In this document: positions 1-5,971 of the stretch, one piece after another
How positions within the stretch are numbered: the stretch's first letter is position 1
Layout: every line of letters starts with the position of its first letter
NCBI GenBank assembly: GCA_002293065.1
Contig: DBCN01000093.1
Span: 1 to 12,999, forward strand
Source: Opitutia bacterium UBA957
GTDB lineage: Bacteria > Verrucomicrobiota > Verrucomicrobiia > Opitutales > UBA953
Length of the DNA: 12,999 bases
Reading direction: 5' to 3'
The notes under the pieces: model-generated
What the model was told of the DNA's origin: nothing
What the model saw: the letters and a program-made list of their open reading frames with translations, nothing else
The model's database searches: none
Position numbers and translations under genes: made by a program

Positions 1-332
1 TGCACGTCGATCGAACTCTTGCCGGTGACCTTGGAGTTGGCCCCGAGTGCGGGATCGGTCGGAGAACGTTCCGTCGCCCCGCCGATGCCGTCCAATGGGC
101 AGTCCATGCGCATCACGAAGCCGCCGATCTCGGAGTTGCAGCAGATGCGGATGGCCTCCCAATAGGCCTTGTCGACGAACGCCTGCTTGGCCAGCTCGGG
201 CTGGGTCTCGGAGGAGATGCTGCCCGCCACGACCATGAGCGGCAGAATGACGAGCGCCAGCGTCACCCTCCGCAACCAACCGGAAAAACGAGTACGCAAG
301 GCGGCAAGGCCGCGGGGGCGAGCGGGACGCAT
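1..332 (-). CDS. Flanking paralog A: putative exported protein of unknown function (partial, N-terminal 110 residues)
   Basis: The frame is open from an ATG at 332-330 to the left edge, so only the N-terminus is present. I do not recognise the family. The protein begins with an arginine-rich stretch of about 22 residues ending in LRR, then a hydrophobic core (VTLALVILPLMVVAG). This resembles a long-n-region signal peptide, possibly Tat-like, or an N-terminal membrane anchor. The exported part shown contains RICCNSEIGG (about residues 62-71) and ends in SSIDV at the window edge. The same motifs occur in the plus-strand gene at 12604, and the first 26 codons are almost identical at DNA level. 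No Shine-Dalgarno sequence is visible; an in-frame GTG directly precedes the ATG and could also be used. It lies 105 bp downstream of rloB on the same strand but has its own TATAAT-like element. Codon bias and conservation with paralog B support it as real coding sequence. Export is inferred; the role is unknown. Confidence 0.7.
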   Translation of the reverse strand, partial: MRPARPRGLAALRTRFSGWLRRVTLALVILPLMVVAGSISSETQPELAKQAFVDKAYWEAIRICCNSEIGGFVMRMDCPLDGIGGATERSPTDPALGANSKVTGKSSIDV

Positions 333-370
333 CACCGGAGACAAACCGGGCCCGTGGAAGTGTCCATCCC
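253..370 (-). repeat. 118-bp inverted repeat, left copy (leader plus first 26 codons of paralog A)
   Basis: Read on the minus strand from 370 to 253, this matches 12566-12683 on the plus strand with 5 mismatches and no gaps by hand alignment. Three of the mismatches are adjacent, in the untranslated leader at 358-360. The other two are inside the coding part. The match starts about 38 bases before the ATG and stops abruptly after the leucine codon in the hydrophobic core. The repeat therefore carries the leader, the start and the signal region of the gene. Confidence 0.9.
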
Positions 371-387
371 GGAAAACACCTAAGTGT

Positions 388-393
388 ATTATA
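388..393 (-). promoter_or_regulatory. Candidate -10 element of paralog A
   Basis: A perfect TATAAT lies on the minus strand at 393-388, in an AT-rich patch about 55 bases upstream of the ATG at 332. I see no good -35 hexamer at 16-18 bp spacing; the best is a 3 of 6 match. It would give a leader of roughly 50 nt that includes the conserved 38 bases shared with paralog B. Confidence 0.4.
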
Positions 394-398
394 ATTTA

Positions 399-421
399 AA
401 GGAGCGTTTGGTTTCCTCCTT
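399..421 (-). terminator. Weak hairpin after rloB, possible terminator
   Basis: On the minus strand AAGGAG (421-416) and CTCCTT (404-399) form a perfect 6-bp stem with an 11-base loop, followed by TAAATTAT. It begins 16 bases after the rloB stop codon. The stem is short and the T-tract is poor, so this is at best a weak intrinsic terminator separating rloB from paralog A. Confidence 0.3.
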
Positions 422-437
422 GGGAGCAGGCCTGATC

Positions 438-1073
438 TTATCGAAATACTTCCGGGTGATGCCGTTCTAGTTGCCCGACAAGAAAGTCCGCGAATTTACC
501 GATGTTCTGAAGCCTATGAGGATTGGACTTAGGTTGAAATGAGAGGTTCGCCTTGAGGTTCATGAGGCGTTCCTTGGTGACGAAGTCAGCGGGAAGTGAC
601 CCCTTTCGGTATGCTTTTACGATCTTCTTGATGAGCTCGGAGTGCTCGGGTGATGGGGCTGGGTTCTCGAAATAGCCATCGTTCCCTAGACTCAGCCATT
701 CCCTGAATTCGTCTCCGGAGGTATGGAGGGCGATGAAGTCCTCGAAGTTGTGGAATGAGAAGAGGAAGTCGGGCAGTCCTTGTTTGTTCGCGTAGAGTTC
801 GGATGATTTGCCGTCGTTGCGGTGGTAGAGGTCGAAATCCGTCCAGATTTGGATGCTGGAATTCCGGTTCTCCCTGTGCGCCAGCGCATACTTGGCTTTC
901 AGGTTCCCGAAGTAGCCGCTGCCGGCGATATGACGTTCGGCCGACAGGAACATGAGCCGAGGGCACGCGTCGTCATTCGTGGCAGGGAGCTTTTCCAGAA
1001 AGCTTTGCAGGCGCAGGAGGTAAGTCCTTTCCGAACTTCCTTCACAGACGAAGATGTGCCGTGTGGTCGCCAC
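438..1073 (-). CDS. rloB: RloB-like / AbiLii-like protein, second component of a RloAB (AbiL-type) defence pair
   Basis: This 211-residue protein is likely the effector partner of the ATPase encoded just upstream. RloB-family proteins carry a divergent Toprim-like nuclease fold. Visible motifs fit: FVCEGSSE at residues 8-15 (acidic residue after a hydrophobic strand), IWTDFDLYH at about 76-84 (the DxD position), and FSFHNFEDFIALH at about 105-117, which corresponds to the family's N-P-x-F-E-x-W-x-x-x-H segment. The length matches the family (about 200 residues). The start is a GTG at 1073-1071, only three bases after the stop of the ATPase gene, so the two are translationally coupled. Hand-counted G+C near the 3' half (481-660) is about 51 percent, clearly lower than the secretion genes, consistent with horizontal acquisition. 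Family knowledge: AbiLi/AbiLii and RloA/RloB pairs sit in restriction or abortive-infection loci. The catalytic role here is inferred, not shown. Confidence 0.82.
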   Translation of the reverse strand: MATTRHIFVCEGSSERTYLLRLQSFLEKLPATNDDACPRLMFLSAERHIAGSGYFGNLKAKYALAHRENRNSSIQIWTDFDLYHRNDGKSSELYANKQGLPDFLFSFHNFEDFIALHTSGDEFREWLSLGNDGYFENPAPSPEHSELIKKIVKAYRKGSLPADFVTKERLMNLKANLSFQPKSNPHRLQNIGKFADFLVGQLERHHPEVFR

Positions 1074-1076
1074 GTG

Positions 1077-2363
1077 CTAGAGGGCAGGGTGCGGAATCCC
1101 TGAGTAGAGTCCGTCGAGGTACTGCTTGCGGAAGTTGGTGATATTGCGGATGTCCTCGCCGTCCTTCCTGATGTCGATCAGGCGACGGACGATGGTCCCG
1201 TTGGCCAAGGTCTTCCGGACCAATGAAATCTCCGAGAGGCGCAGGATGGAGTCGTCCAGGATGTCGGTGTTGTGCGTGTTGAACACAAGTTGGGCGCCGC
1301 GGGGGTTCAGGCTGCGCTTCTTGAACATGAGGACGATTTCGCGCATGAGCAGGGGGTGAAGTGAGCATTCCATCTCATCGATGACCAACAGGCCGCCGGT
1401 CCTGAGCGTGTAGAGGACCAGCCCCATGAGGCCGGCCAGCCGCTGGGTTCCCGCGGACTCTTGCTTGATGAAGTCGAAGATGGCCGTCTTGCCATCAACG
1501 TCCTTATGGGTGCTGGTGGTAAGGAAGGTGTGGCGTGCGCCGGTCATCGGGTTGATCTGAAGGAAGGCTCCAGGCTGCAGGATCTCGGCCTCGTCGACCT
1601 CCCGCTGGGCCATGTCGATGCCCTGGATGTCGATGTCGAGCCGACGGACCACGTCGGTGATCTCGGAAAGGGCTGCGGACCGATCTCCCTTCAACGTGGA
1701 AGCCAGGATGCTTACGGCGATCGGCAGGGGAATGCCGTGCTGATTGTCTTGGTAGTTGAGGTTGCCGATGTAGGTCGCGGCCGTCTTGAGGTCGGCATTG
1801 AGCCCGGGGTAGGCTTGTCCGATGCGATGCAGGAACGACTTCGTCTGCCTGCCGTTTCCGTCGGAGCATTCGACACGGATGATGTCAGCCAGCTTTTCCT
1901 CGGAGTAGGCCGCGGAGAGCAGGGCAGGCGAAAACTCGGCCTTCAGTTCGCGAATCCGGAAACAGGTGGAGCCGTTCTTCAGCAAGGCCTCTTCCTTGAT
2001 GGATGAAGAGTCATAGGTGACCTTGTAGTTGAAGGTGTCTTCGCCGTTCAGGAAGGTGAGTTCGAAGGTGGTGTCAGCGAACTTGCGATTGAGCCTATTC
2101 GGGTCGAACAGGTCGGCAAGGGGGGCATCTCCTCTGATCAATCCCTTCAGGATGGCGAAGGATCGCAGGATGTTGGTCTTGCCGGAAGCGTTGGCGCCAA
2201 AGAAGGCCATGCAGGGGACGAGTCGCTGCTTTTTGCCCCCTTCTAGGAAAGGCATGATTTCCTGCTCTTGATGGCGGTTCGGAGCCTTACCTTCGCCATA
2301 GGTAAAATCCAACTTAAGCTCCAAGATGGACCTGAAATTCCTGATTAAGAAAGACGACAACAT
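1077..2363 (-). CDS. rloA: RloA-like / AbiLi-like AAA (ABC/SMC-type) ATPase
   Basis: This 428-residue protein is the ATPase of a two-gene RloAB/AbiL-type module. It opens with an N-terminal beta segment typical of the SMC/RecF-like AAA_15/AAA_21 group (SSFLIRNFRSI). A Walker A motif GANASGKT lies at 56-63, an ABC-type signature ESAGTQRL at 302-309, and Walker B GLLVIDEME at 324-332, followed by a LHPLL segment. A switch histidine lies in FNTHNTD (361-367). The C-terminal NFRKQYLDGLYSGIP (about 410-424) resembles the conserved tail of RloA-type ATPases. It lacks an OLD-type Toprim domain, which is consistent with the nuclease-like function residing in the separate RloB partner. The ATG at 2363 opens directly into the conserved N-terminus; no Shine-Dalgarno is seen. 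In this family the ATPase is thought to sense or regulate during phage infection. The biological trigger here is unknown. Confidence 0.85.
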   Translation of the reverse strand: MLSSFLIRNFRSILELKLDFTYGEGKAPNRHQEQEIMPFLEGGKKQRLVPCMAFFGANASGKTNILRSFAILKGLIRGDAPLADLFDPNRLNRKFADTTFELTFLNGEDTFNYKVTYDSSSIKEEALLKNGSTCFRIRELKAEFSPALLSAAYSEEKLADIIRVECSDGNGRQTKSFLHRIGQAYPGLNADLKTAATYIGNLNYQDNQHGIPLPIAVSILASTLKGDRSAALSEITDVVRRLDIDIQGIDMAQREVDEAEILQPGAFLQINPMTGARHTFLTTSTHKDVDGKTAIFDFIKQESAGTQRLAGLMGLVLYTLRTGGLLVIDEMECSLHPLLMREIVLMFKKRSLNPRGAQLVFNTHNTDILDDSILRLSEISLVRKTLANGTIVRRLIDIRKDGEDIRNITNFRKQYLDGLYSGIPHPAL

Positions 2364-2416
2364 GGAATTTAGTGGGATTTGGCCACTTTAACTATCCGAC
2401 AGCTTGTAGGCAAGTG

Positions 2417-2445
2417 AATATAAACAAAAAAACTGTTTATATCTA
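2417..2445 (-). promoter_or_regulatory. Candidate promoter of the rloAB pair
   Basis: On the minus strand TAGATA (2445-2440, 4 of 6 to TTGACA) is followed after exactly 17 bases by TATATT (2422-2417, 5 of 6 to TATAAT). The expected leader is about 47 nt to the ATG at 2363. The region is strikingly AT-rich in a G+C-rich window. It overlaps a perfect palindrome, which could allow repression. Confidence 0.45.
2418..2442. repeat. AT-rich 9-bp palindrome with 7-base spacer (operator-like)
   Basis: ATATAAACA (2418-2426) and TGTTTATAT (2434-2442) are perfect inverted repeats separated by AAAAAAC. The arms overlie the spacer and -10 of the candidate rloAB promoter. It could be a repressor operator. 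The minus-strand run of seven T lies within the spacer and arm rather than after the stem, so it does not look like a standard terminator for the preceding gene. Confidence 0.55.
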
Positions 2446-2493
2446 AAAGGTCCGAGTGAACCCTTTTACTAGGTAAGAGTGGGGTGGTTTAAC

Positions 2494-3267
2494 CTACTTG
2501 GAGTCCGGCACCCGGGTGAATACCGTGAACCTGGCCTGCCCGGAGCAGGTGGGGCAGGAGGCCAGAATTTGGGAGTTCGCTATGGTCCCTTCGACGCCTC
2601 GATAGGAGACGGAAGCCTTCCCGTCTGCGCCGGTGATCACGGTCTGAGAGACGAAGCCATTTCCGAACAGCCCGCCGTCGAAACTGGTGAATGTGACGGG
2701 CATGCCGGCCTCTGCTTTGACGGAAAGGGTGACGGCGGAGCCTTGGTCGACGTTTACGCGGCGAGGGGTGAGCGCGACCAGGGCAGGGACATTGGTGCCT
2801 GCAGGAGTAGCCTGGAAAACGCGACCGGGTTCTGCGACCGACATATAGTCGTCTGGATTCGCGAGGAAGGCGGCACGATCGAACTTGCGGGCGGGAATCA
2901 GGGGGCTGAGGCGTTCAGGGTGCGTGCCGGTGCGCAGGGCCTCGGCTACGGATTTGGCCTGAGGATGGGAGAGGTCCATCGGTTGGCTCTGGCCGTAGCC
3001 CTTGATCCTGCCGATGGCATGCTGCCGAAGGATGTCACGGGTCTCGGGGTCCTTGATCTCGGCGTCAATCTGGGCCAAGGCGATTTTCAGTCCCTCGTCT
3101 CGGTCGGAAGGAACCTTGGAGGGTTCTGCTGGCTTGATTTCGCCTACGAGCCGTCCGGTCGTAGGGTCGATGTGTTGCGTGGGCTTGTCGCCGGAGAAGA
3201 TGAACCAGGCGGCTGCCGCGATGGCCACGATGGAAGCGACGATGACTGCTGTGCGGGGGAGGCGCAT
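2494..3267 (-). CDS. Membrane-anchored or exported protein with a C-terminal Ig-like (Big-type) domain, function unknown
   Basis: This 257-residue protein is not one I recognise by name. Residues 6-25 form a single hydrophobic segment with a short basic n-region, so it is an N-terminal anchor or uncleaved signal. Next comes a charged, probably helical region (about 50-115). From about 163 to 252 there is a beta-rich stretch with features of bacterial Ig-like/invasin-type domains: LTPRRVNVDQGSAVTLSVKA, then PVTFTS, ITGADGKASVSYRG and a closing strand QARFTVFT. A CPTC pair sits at 238-241. It follows gspK on the same strand after 184 bp, so it could be read through from the secretion operon or have its own promoter. 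AAGGGA about 10 bases before the ATG is the best Shine-Dalgarno-like sequence in the window. A role as periplasmic accessory factor or as a T2SS client is conjecture. The plus-strand reading frame across it is a shadow. Confidence 0.72.
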   Translation of the reverse strand: MRLPRTAVIVASIVAIAAAAWFIFSGDKPTQHIDPTTGRLVGEIKPAEPSKVPSDRDEGLKIALAQIDAEIKDPETRDILRQHAIGRIKGYGQSQPMDLSHPQAKSVAEALRTGTHPERLSPLIPARKFDRAAFLANPDDYMSVAEPGRVFQATPAGTNVPALVALTPRRVNVDQGSAVTLSVKAEAGMPVTFTSFDGGLFGNGFVSQTVITGADGKASVSYRGVEGTIANSQILASCPTCSGQARFTVFTRVPDSK

Positions 3268-3451
3268 GCTGCTATCGTCCCTTGGCTATGAATGTCTGGC
3301 AAGGGGGAACCAGCTGGGGGTTCTTCTTCCCGGCGTGATTTTCAGATGAAAGGGGAGCGGTCAGGGGCATTGCCTAGGGAACGGAGTAAGTCCGGACCAC
3401 TCTGGTCGCTGCCTGCAGGATTCAGTTAAGCCTCGTGAAGTAAAGGAATCG
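3268..3451. other. Intergenic gap between gspK and the Ig-like protein gene
   Basis: These 184 bases hold no convincing gene. I see a short GAACC/GGTTC inverted repeat around 3306-3323 and an 8-bp palindrome GTCCGGAC near 3391, but neither has a T-tract. No strong promoter is evident, so operon read-through into the Ig-like gene remains possible. Confidence 0.4.
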
Positions 3452-4216
3452 TCACCGGTTTTCCCATCCGCTGGAGGTTCGTTTCAGGGTTTGTGACATC
3501 ACGCAGGTTTCGGCGGCGTTTTGAGCCTTAACGACGATCTGGTAGGTTTCTGGAAGCGTTCCAAGAACGGGGCCTGGGCCAGGTTGGAATACTTCCTCAG
3601 GCTTGGCCCCGGCGGCGAGTTTCTTTGCTGCGACCACCGGGTCTGCGTTGCGCAACGCGCAGATGGTGGAGAGGGCGCTGGCGTTGCAGTGTGCTGGGTC
3701 GACCTTAAGTTCGGCGTCAGGCGATCCATTCAGGGATGACGAAAGCTTCCGCAGGACCGATGGGTCCGATAGCCCGCTAAGATGCGATAGTTCGGCCGGA
3801 GTGAGCCGGACGCGGCCATAGCGGGCATCCGTGCGGTATCCTTCCAGAAGCATGGTCGCCGCACGGCCGGCTTCCTGTGGATTTACCCCGCATGCTAGCA
3901 GGAGCGTCTGCATGCTGGGCCCATCCATGGCTCGTAACGGGAGCAGGCCGCGGAGGTCGATGGTTTCGACGACTGTCCGGGCCGATGAAGCGGAAGGCGA
4001 GGCGGCCGGGGTGATGGGAGGTTTCAGCAAAGCGCAACGCAGCGCAGCGGCGCACTCCGCCCGAAGCAACGGTCGGTTCGGTCCGGCGTCATGCGCCCGG
4101 CGGATACGGCCTGCTGAGGCGAGCAGGGCGGTCGCGAGGATCGCGCAAAGTGCGATGATGGCTAGGGCCGCTGCCATGGCCATGCCGCGTCTGAGTTGTT
4201 TAGCGCGCATGGGCAT
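3452..4216 (-). CDS. gspK: GspK-like minor pseudopilin (tip component)
   Basis: The last gene of the secretion operon encodes a 254-residue protein with a class III prepilin leader. LRRG (8-11) is followed by a hydrophobic helix beginning MAMAAALAIIALCAILATALLA. Unlike the other pseudopilins here it has no glutamate at +5, which is characteristic of GspK, the largest minor pseudopilin capping the pseudopilus. The rest contains a helical region (about 90-175) and VDPAHCNASALSTICALRNADP, compatible with the GspK alpha domain; cysteines recur in the protein. At 254 residues it is shorter than typical GspK (roughly 300 or more). The start overlaps the gspJ stop by 17 bases; an internal ATG two codons later (4210) is equally plausible. 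Assignment rests on position, leader and size relative to H, I and J. Confidence 0.82.
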   Translation of the reverse strand: MPMRAKQLRRGMAMAAALAIIALCAILATALLASAGRIRRAHDAGPNRPLLRAECAAALRCALLKPPITPAASPSASSARTVVETIDLRGLLPLRAMDGPSMQTLLLACGVNPQEAGRAATMLLEGYRTDARYGRVRLTPAELSHLSGLSDPSVLRKLSSSLNGSPDAELKVDPAHCNASALSTICALRNADPVVAAKKLAAGAKPEEVFQPGPGPVLGTLPETYQIVVKAQNAAETCVMSQTLKRTSSGWENR

Positions 4217-4721
4217 GCCCCTCCGTCGCGACGGTGATTTCCGTGGCGCCTTGCAGCTTCACCTTAACCCATGCGACCGGTTCGCCTCCCGCCCGTGCGG
4301 GCATCACCCCCGTCCGGTCATTAGGGCCTTTTGCGAGCGCTTCGAGCGATGTCGCCGAAGAGGAAAGCCTCAACCATCCGGTGGGACGGAAGTCATCGTC
4401 TTCCTCGCAGGTCCACAAGCCGGAGCCAGGGATGAAGGCCAGCCTGCGGCCGGGTTTGAGTCCGGTGGGGTCGGCTAACCGTAGTTCCGAAGATATCGAA
4501 GGCGCCGAGAAAGCGGTCGGGACCGATACGGACCTATCCGCGAAAGCGGTCTCAAGCCAGCGGTCGAGTCCATCGGCATGTGCGGCTTCGGCCTGCGTCT
4601 TCGCCAAGGGCGCGGCGGCCCGCATCATGCCCGAAGCCATGAGAAGCCCTCCCCCGAGCGCGACGGCGGCGAGCGCCGTGGCGAGCAGGACTTCCGCCAA
4701 TGAGAAACCCCGTCGGCTCAT
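4200..4721 (-). CDS. gspJ: GspJ-like minor pseudopilin
   Basis: This 173-residue protein has a class III prepilin leader: MSRRG is cleaved before FSLAE, with glutamate at +5 (residue 10) and a hydrophobic helix to about residue 32. The globular part lacks a family motif I can name. Its place between gspI and gspK, and its size, fit GspJ, which joins I and K in the tip complex that initiates the pseudopilus. Its start overlaps the gspI stop by 4 bases (ATGA). The prepilin peptidase that would process it is not encoded in this window. Confidence 0.82.
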   Translation of the reverse strand: MSRRGFSLAEVLLATALAAVALGGGLLMASGMMRAAAPLAKTQAEAAHADGLDRWLETAFADRSVSVPTAFSAPSISSELRLADPTGLKPGRRLAFIPGSGLWTCEEDDDFRPTGWLRLSSSATSLEALAKGPNDRTGVMPARAGGEPVAWVKVKLQGATEITVATEGHAHAR

Positions 4722-5077
4722 CGGTCGTCCTCCGGTTTAGGCCTGATCAAGGAGTGCTCCATCCGCTTGCCCTTGGTTTCGCAGGCGACGGTCATCCGTA
4801 CGAGGTTGGGTTGGGGGCCGGCCTCGCAACGTGCGCTCCAGGTCGCGAACTCGTCGGGCGCCGCTTCGACCAGTCCGCCTTTGAGCAGCTTGTCGGTCGA
4901 CCTGCACGCAAGCGCGGCTTCGCAGGAAAGGCCGAGCGCACGTCGGGCGAGCGCCGTGTCGCCATCCTGTTTGAGCGCCACCCTCGCTGAGGAGAGCGCT
5001 TGGCTGATGCCGACGGCGGCGATCGCCAGGAGGCACATGGCGGCGAGCACCTCCGCGATGGCGAAGCCCTTTCTCAT
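4718..5077 (-). CDS. gspI: GspI-like minor pseudopilin
   Basis: This is a 119-residue protein with a very short class III leader: MRKG, then FAIAEVLAAMCLLAIAAVG, with glutamate at +5 (residue 9). The length is typical of GspI (about 120). Cysteines at 52, 57, 84 and 99 could form disulphides in the periplasm. GspI is the organising minor pseudopilin that contacts J and K. The gene overlaps gspH upstream and gspJ downstream by 4 bases each, indicating coupled translation. Confidence 0.85.
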   Translation of the reverse strand: MRKGFAIAEVLAAMCLLAIAAVGISQALSSARVALKQDGDTALARRALGLSCEAALACRSTDKLLKGGLVEAAPDEFATWSARCEAGPQPNLVRMTVACETKGKRMEHSLIRPKPEDDR

Positions 5078-5544
5078 CGCGGACGTTCGGCTTCCCCGGA
5101 GAGCGGGTCCAAGGTGAGGTCAAACCCGGCTTTACCGGTCCGCTTTAGCTGCACCCTAAAAGCCAGGCTGCCTTCATCCGGTCTGATCAGCAGCGAGTTC
5201 GTGGGCTCGTAGGCCACGTTGCTGGTGCCAGGTGCGGATGACGGTCTTGCGACTGACAGGATGAACGCGCCTTCCTTCGGGGCGCTGACCGTGGCGATGA
5301 ATTGCGCGTTCGCGTCGACGGCTTCGAATTTCCCATCCCTGATTCGCAGCAGGCTGGGCTGTCCCTCGGCTCGTGCCTTGCGGAACGCCCCTGAGCAAGC
5401 GTCTCTGACCGACGACTCTATGGACTGACCGACGGGACGTAGGTTTGTCAGCGGCGCGATGGCCAAGGCGAACACGGCCAACACCGCCAACGCGGCGATG
5501 ACCTCGGCCAAGGTGAGCCCTAGCCTGTGCCTACTTGCCCGCAT
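5074..5544 (-). CDS. gspH: GspH-like minor pseudopilin
   Basis: This 156-residue protein starts at ATG 5544-5542. The longer upstream frame (ATG at 5613) would overlap gspG by 83 bases and put 32 non-leader residues before the cleavage site. The chosen start gives a normal leader RASRHRLG cleaved before LTLAEV, with glutamate at +5. The helix spans about 10-31. A beta-rich domain follows, with RIRDGKFEA and AFRVQLKRTG segments, as expected of GspH/FimT-type pseudopilins. GspH links the major pseudopilus shaft to the I-J-K tip. It overlaps the gspG stop by 14 bases. Confidence 0.85.
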   Translation of the reverse strand: MRASRHRLGLTLAEVIAALAVLAVFALAIAPLTNLRPVGQSIESSVRDACSGAFRKARAEGQPSLLRIRDGKFEAVDANAQFIATVSAPKEGAFILSVARPSSAPGTSNVAYEPTNSLLIRPDEGSLAFRVQLKRTGKAGFDLTLDPLSGEAERPR

Positions 5545-5971
5545 CCCAGTTGCCGATGACGCCGGGGCCGTCCTCGCGGCCTTCCGGTCCAAGGCTCCAG
5601 ATGTCCCAGCCATGGGCGTTGTGCGTTCCGGGGTGCCGGTACTTGTAGGGGCGCCCCCACGGGTCGAGCAGGGAACTCTCGGAGCGAAGCAGCGGGGCGG
5701 GGATGCCGCGGGCCGGATCGGCCTTGAGGAGTACGGCGAGGCCTTGCTCGGTGGATGGCGCCGCTCCGGTCGCCGATTCGAAGGCCATGATGGGCCCGTC
5801 GAAGGAGGTCTTCACGGCTTGGCGGGCTGCCTGTACCTTGCCGGATTGGAGCATCCCAGGGAGGTTGGCCGCGAGCAGCGCGGCGACGACGACGACGAGC
5901 GCGAGGGCGGCGAGCACTTCGACAAGCGTGAAGCCTCGGCGGCGGGTGACGGTGGGTTCGTTAGGTTTCAT
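5531..5971 (-). CDS. gspG: GspG major pseudopilin
   Basis: This 146-residue protein is the clearest pseudopilin. Its leader ends RRRG (10-13), is cleaved before FTLVEV with glutamate at +5 (E18), and is followed by a long hydrophobic helix. The C-terminal half has the GspG signature: STEQGLAVLL (73-82), LLDPWGRPYKYRHPG (101-115) and WDIWSLGPEG (122-131), ending in GNW near the C-terminus. This calcium-binding-type fold forms the main shaft of the T2SS pseudopilus in the periplasm. The start is ATG 5971, overlapping the gspF stop by 4 bases (ATGA). The same frame stays open much further upstream, but that part is an out-of-frame reading of gspF and is not part of this protein. Confidence 0.95.
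   Translation of the reverse strand: MKPNEPTVTRRRGFTLVEVLAALALVVVVAALLAANLPGMLQSGKVQAARQAVKTSFDGPIMAFESATGAAPSTEQGLAVLLKADPARGIPAPLLRSESSLLDPWGRPYKYRHPGTHNAHGWDIWSLGPEGREDGPGVIGNWDAGK

Noticed and set aside
1461..2006. 181-codon plus-strand frame
   Set aside because: Antisense to the RloA-like ATPase, whose motifs are intact.
2479..3291. 270-codon plus-strand frame over the Ig-like protein
   Set aside because: The minus-strand reading has a membrane anchor and beta-domain pattern; the plus reading shows no domain or plausible start context.
3306..3323. GAACC/GGTTC hairpin as a terminator after gspK
   Set aside because: Five-base stem with no T-tract and too close to the next gene.
5545..5613. 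Longer gspH start at 5613
   Set aside because: It would overlap gspG by 83 bases and bury the prepilin cleavage site at residue 32.
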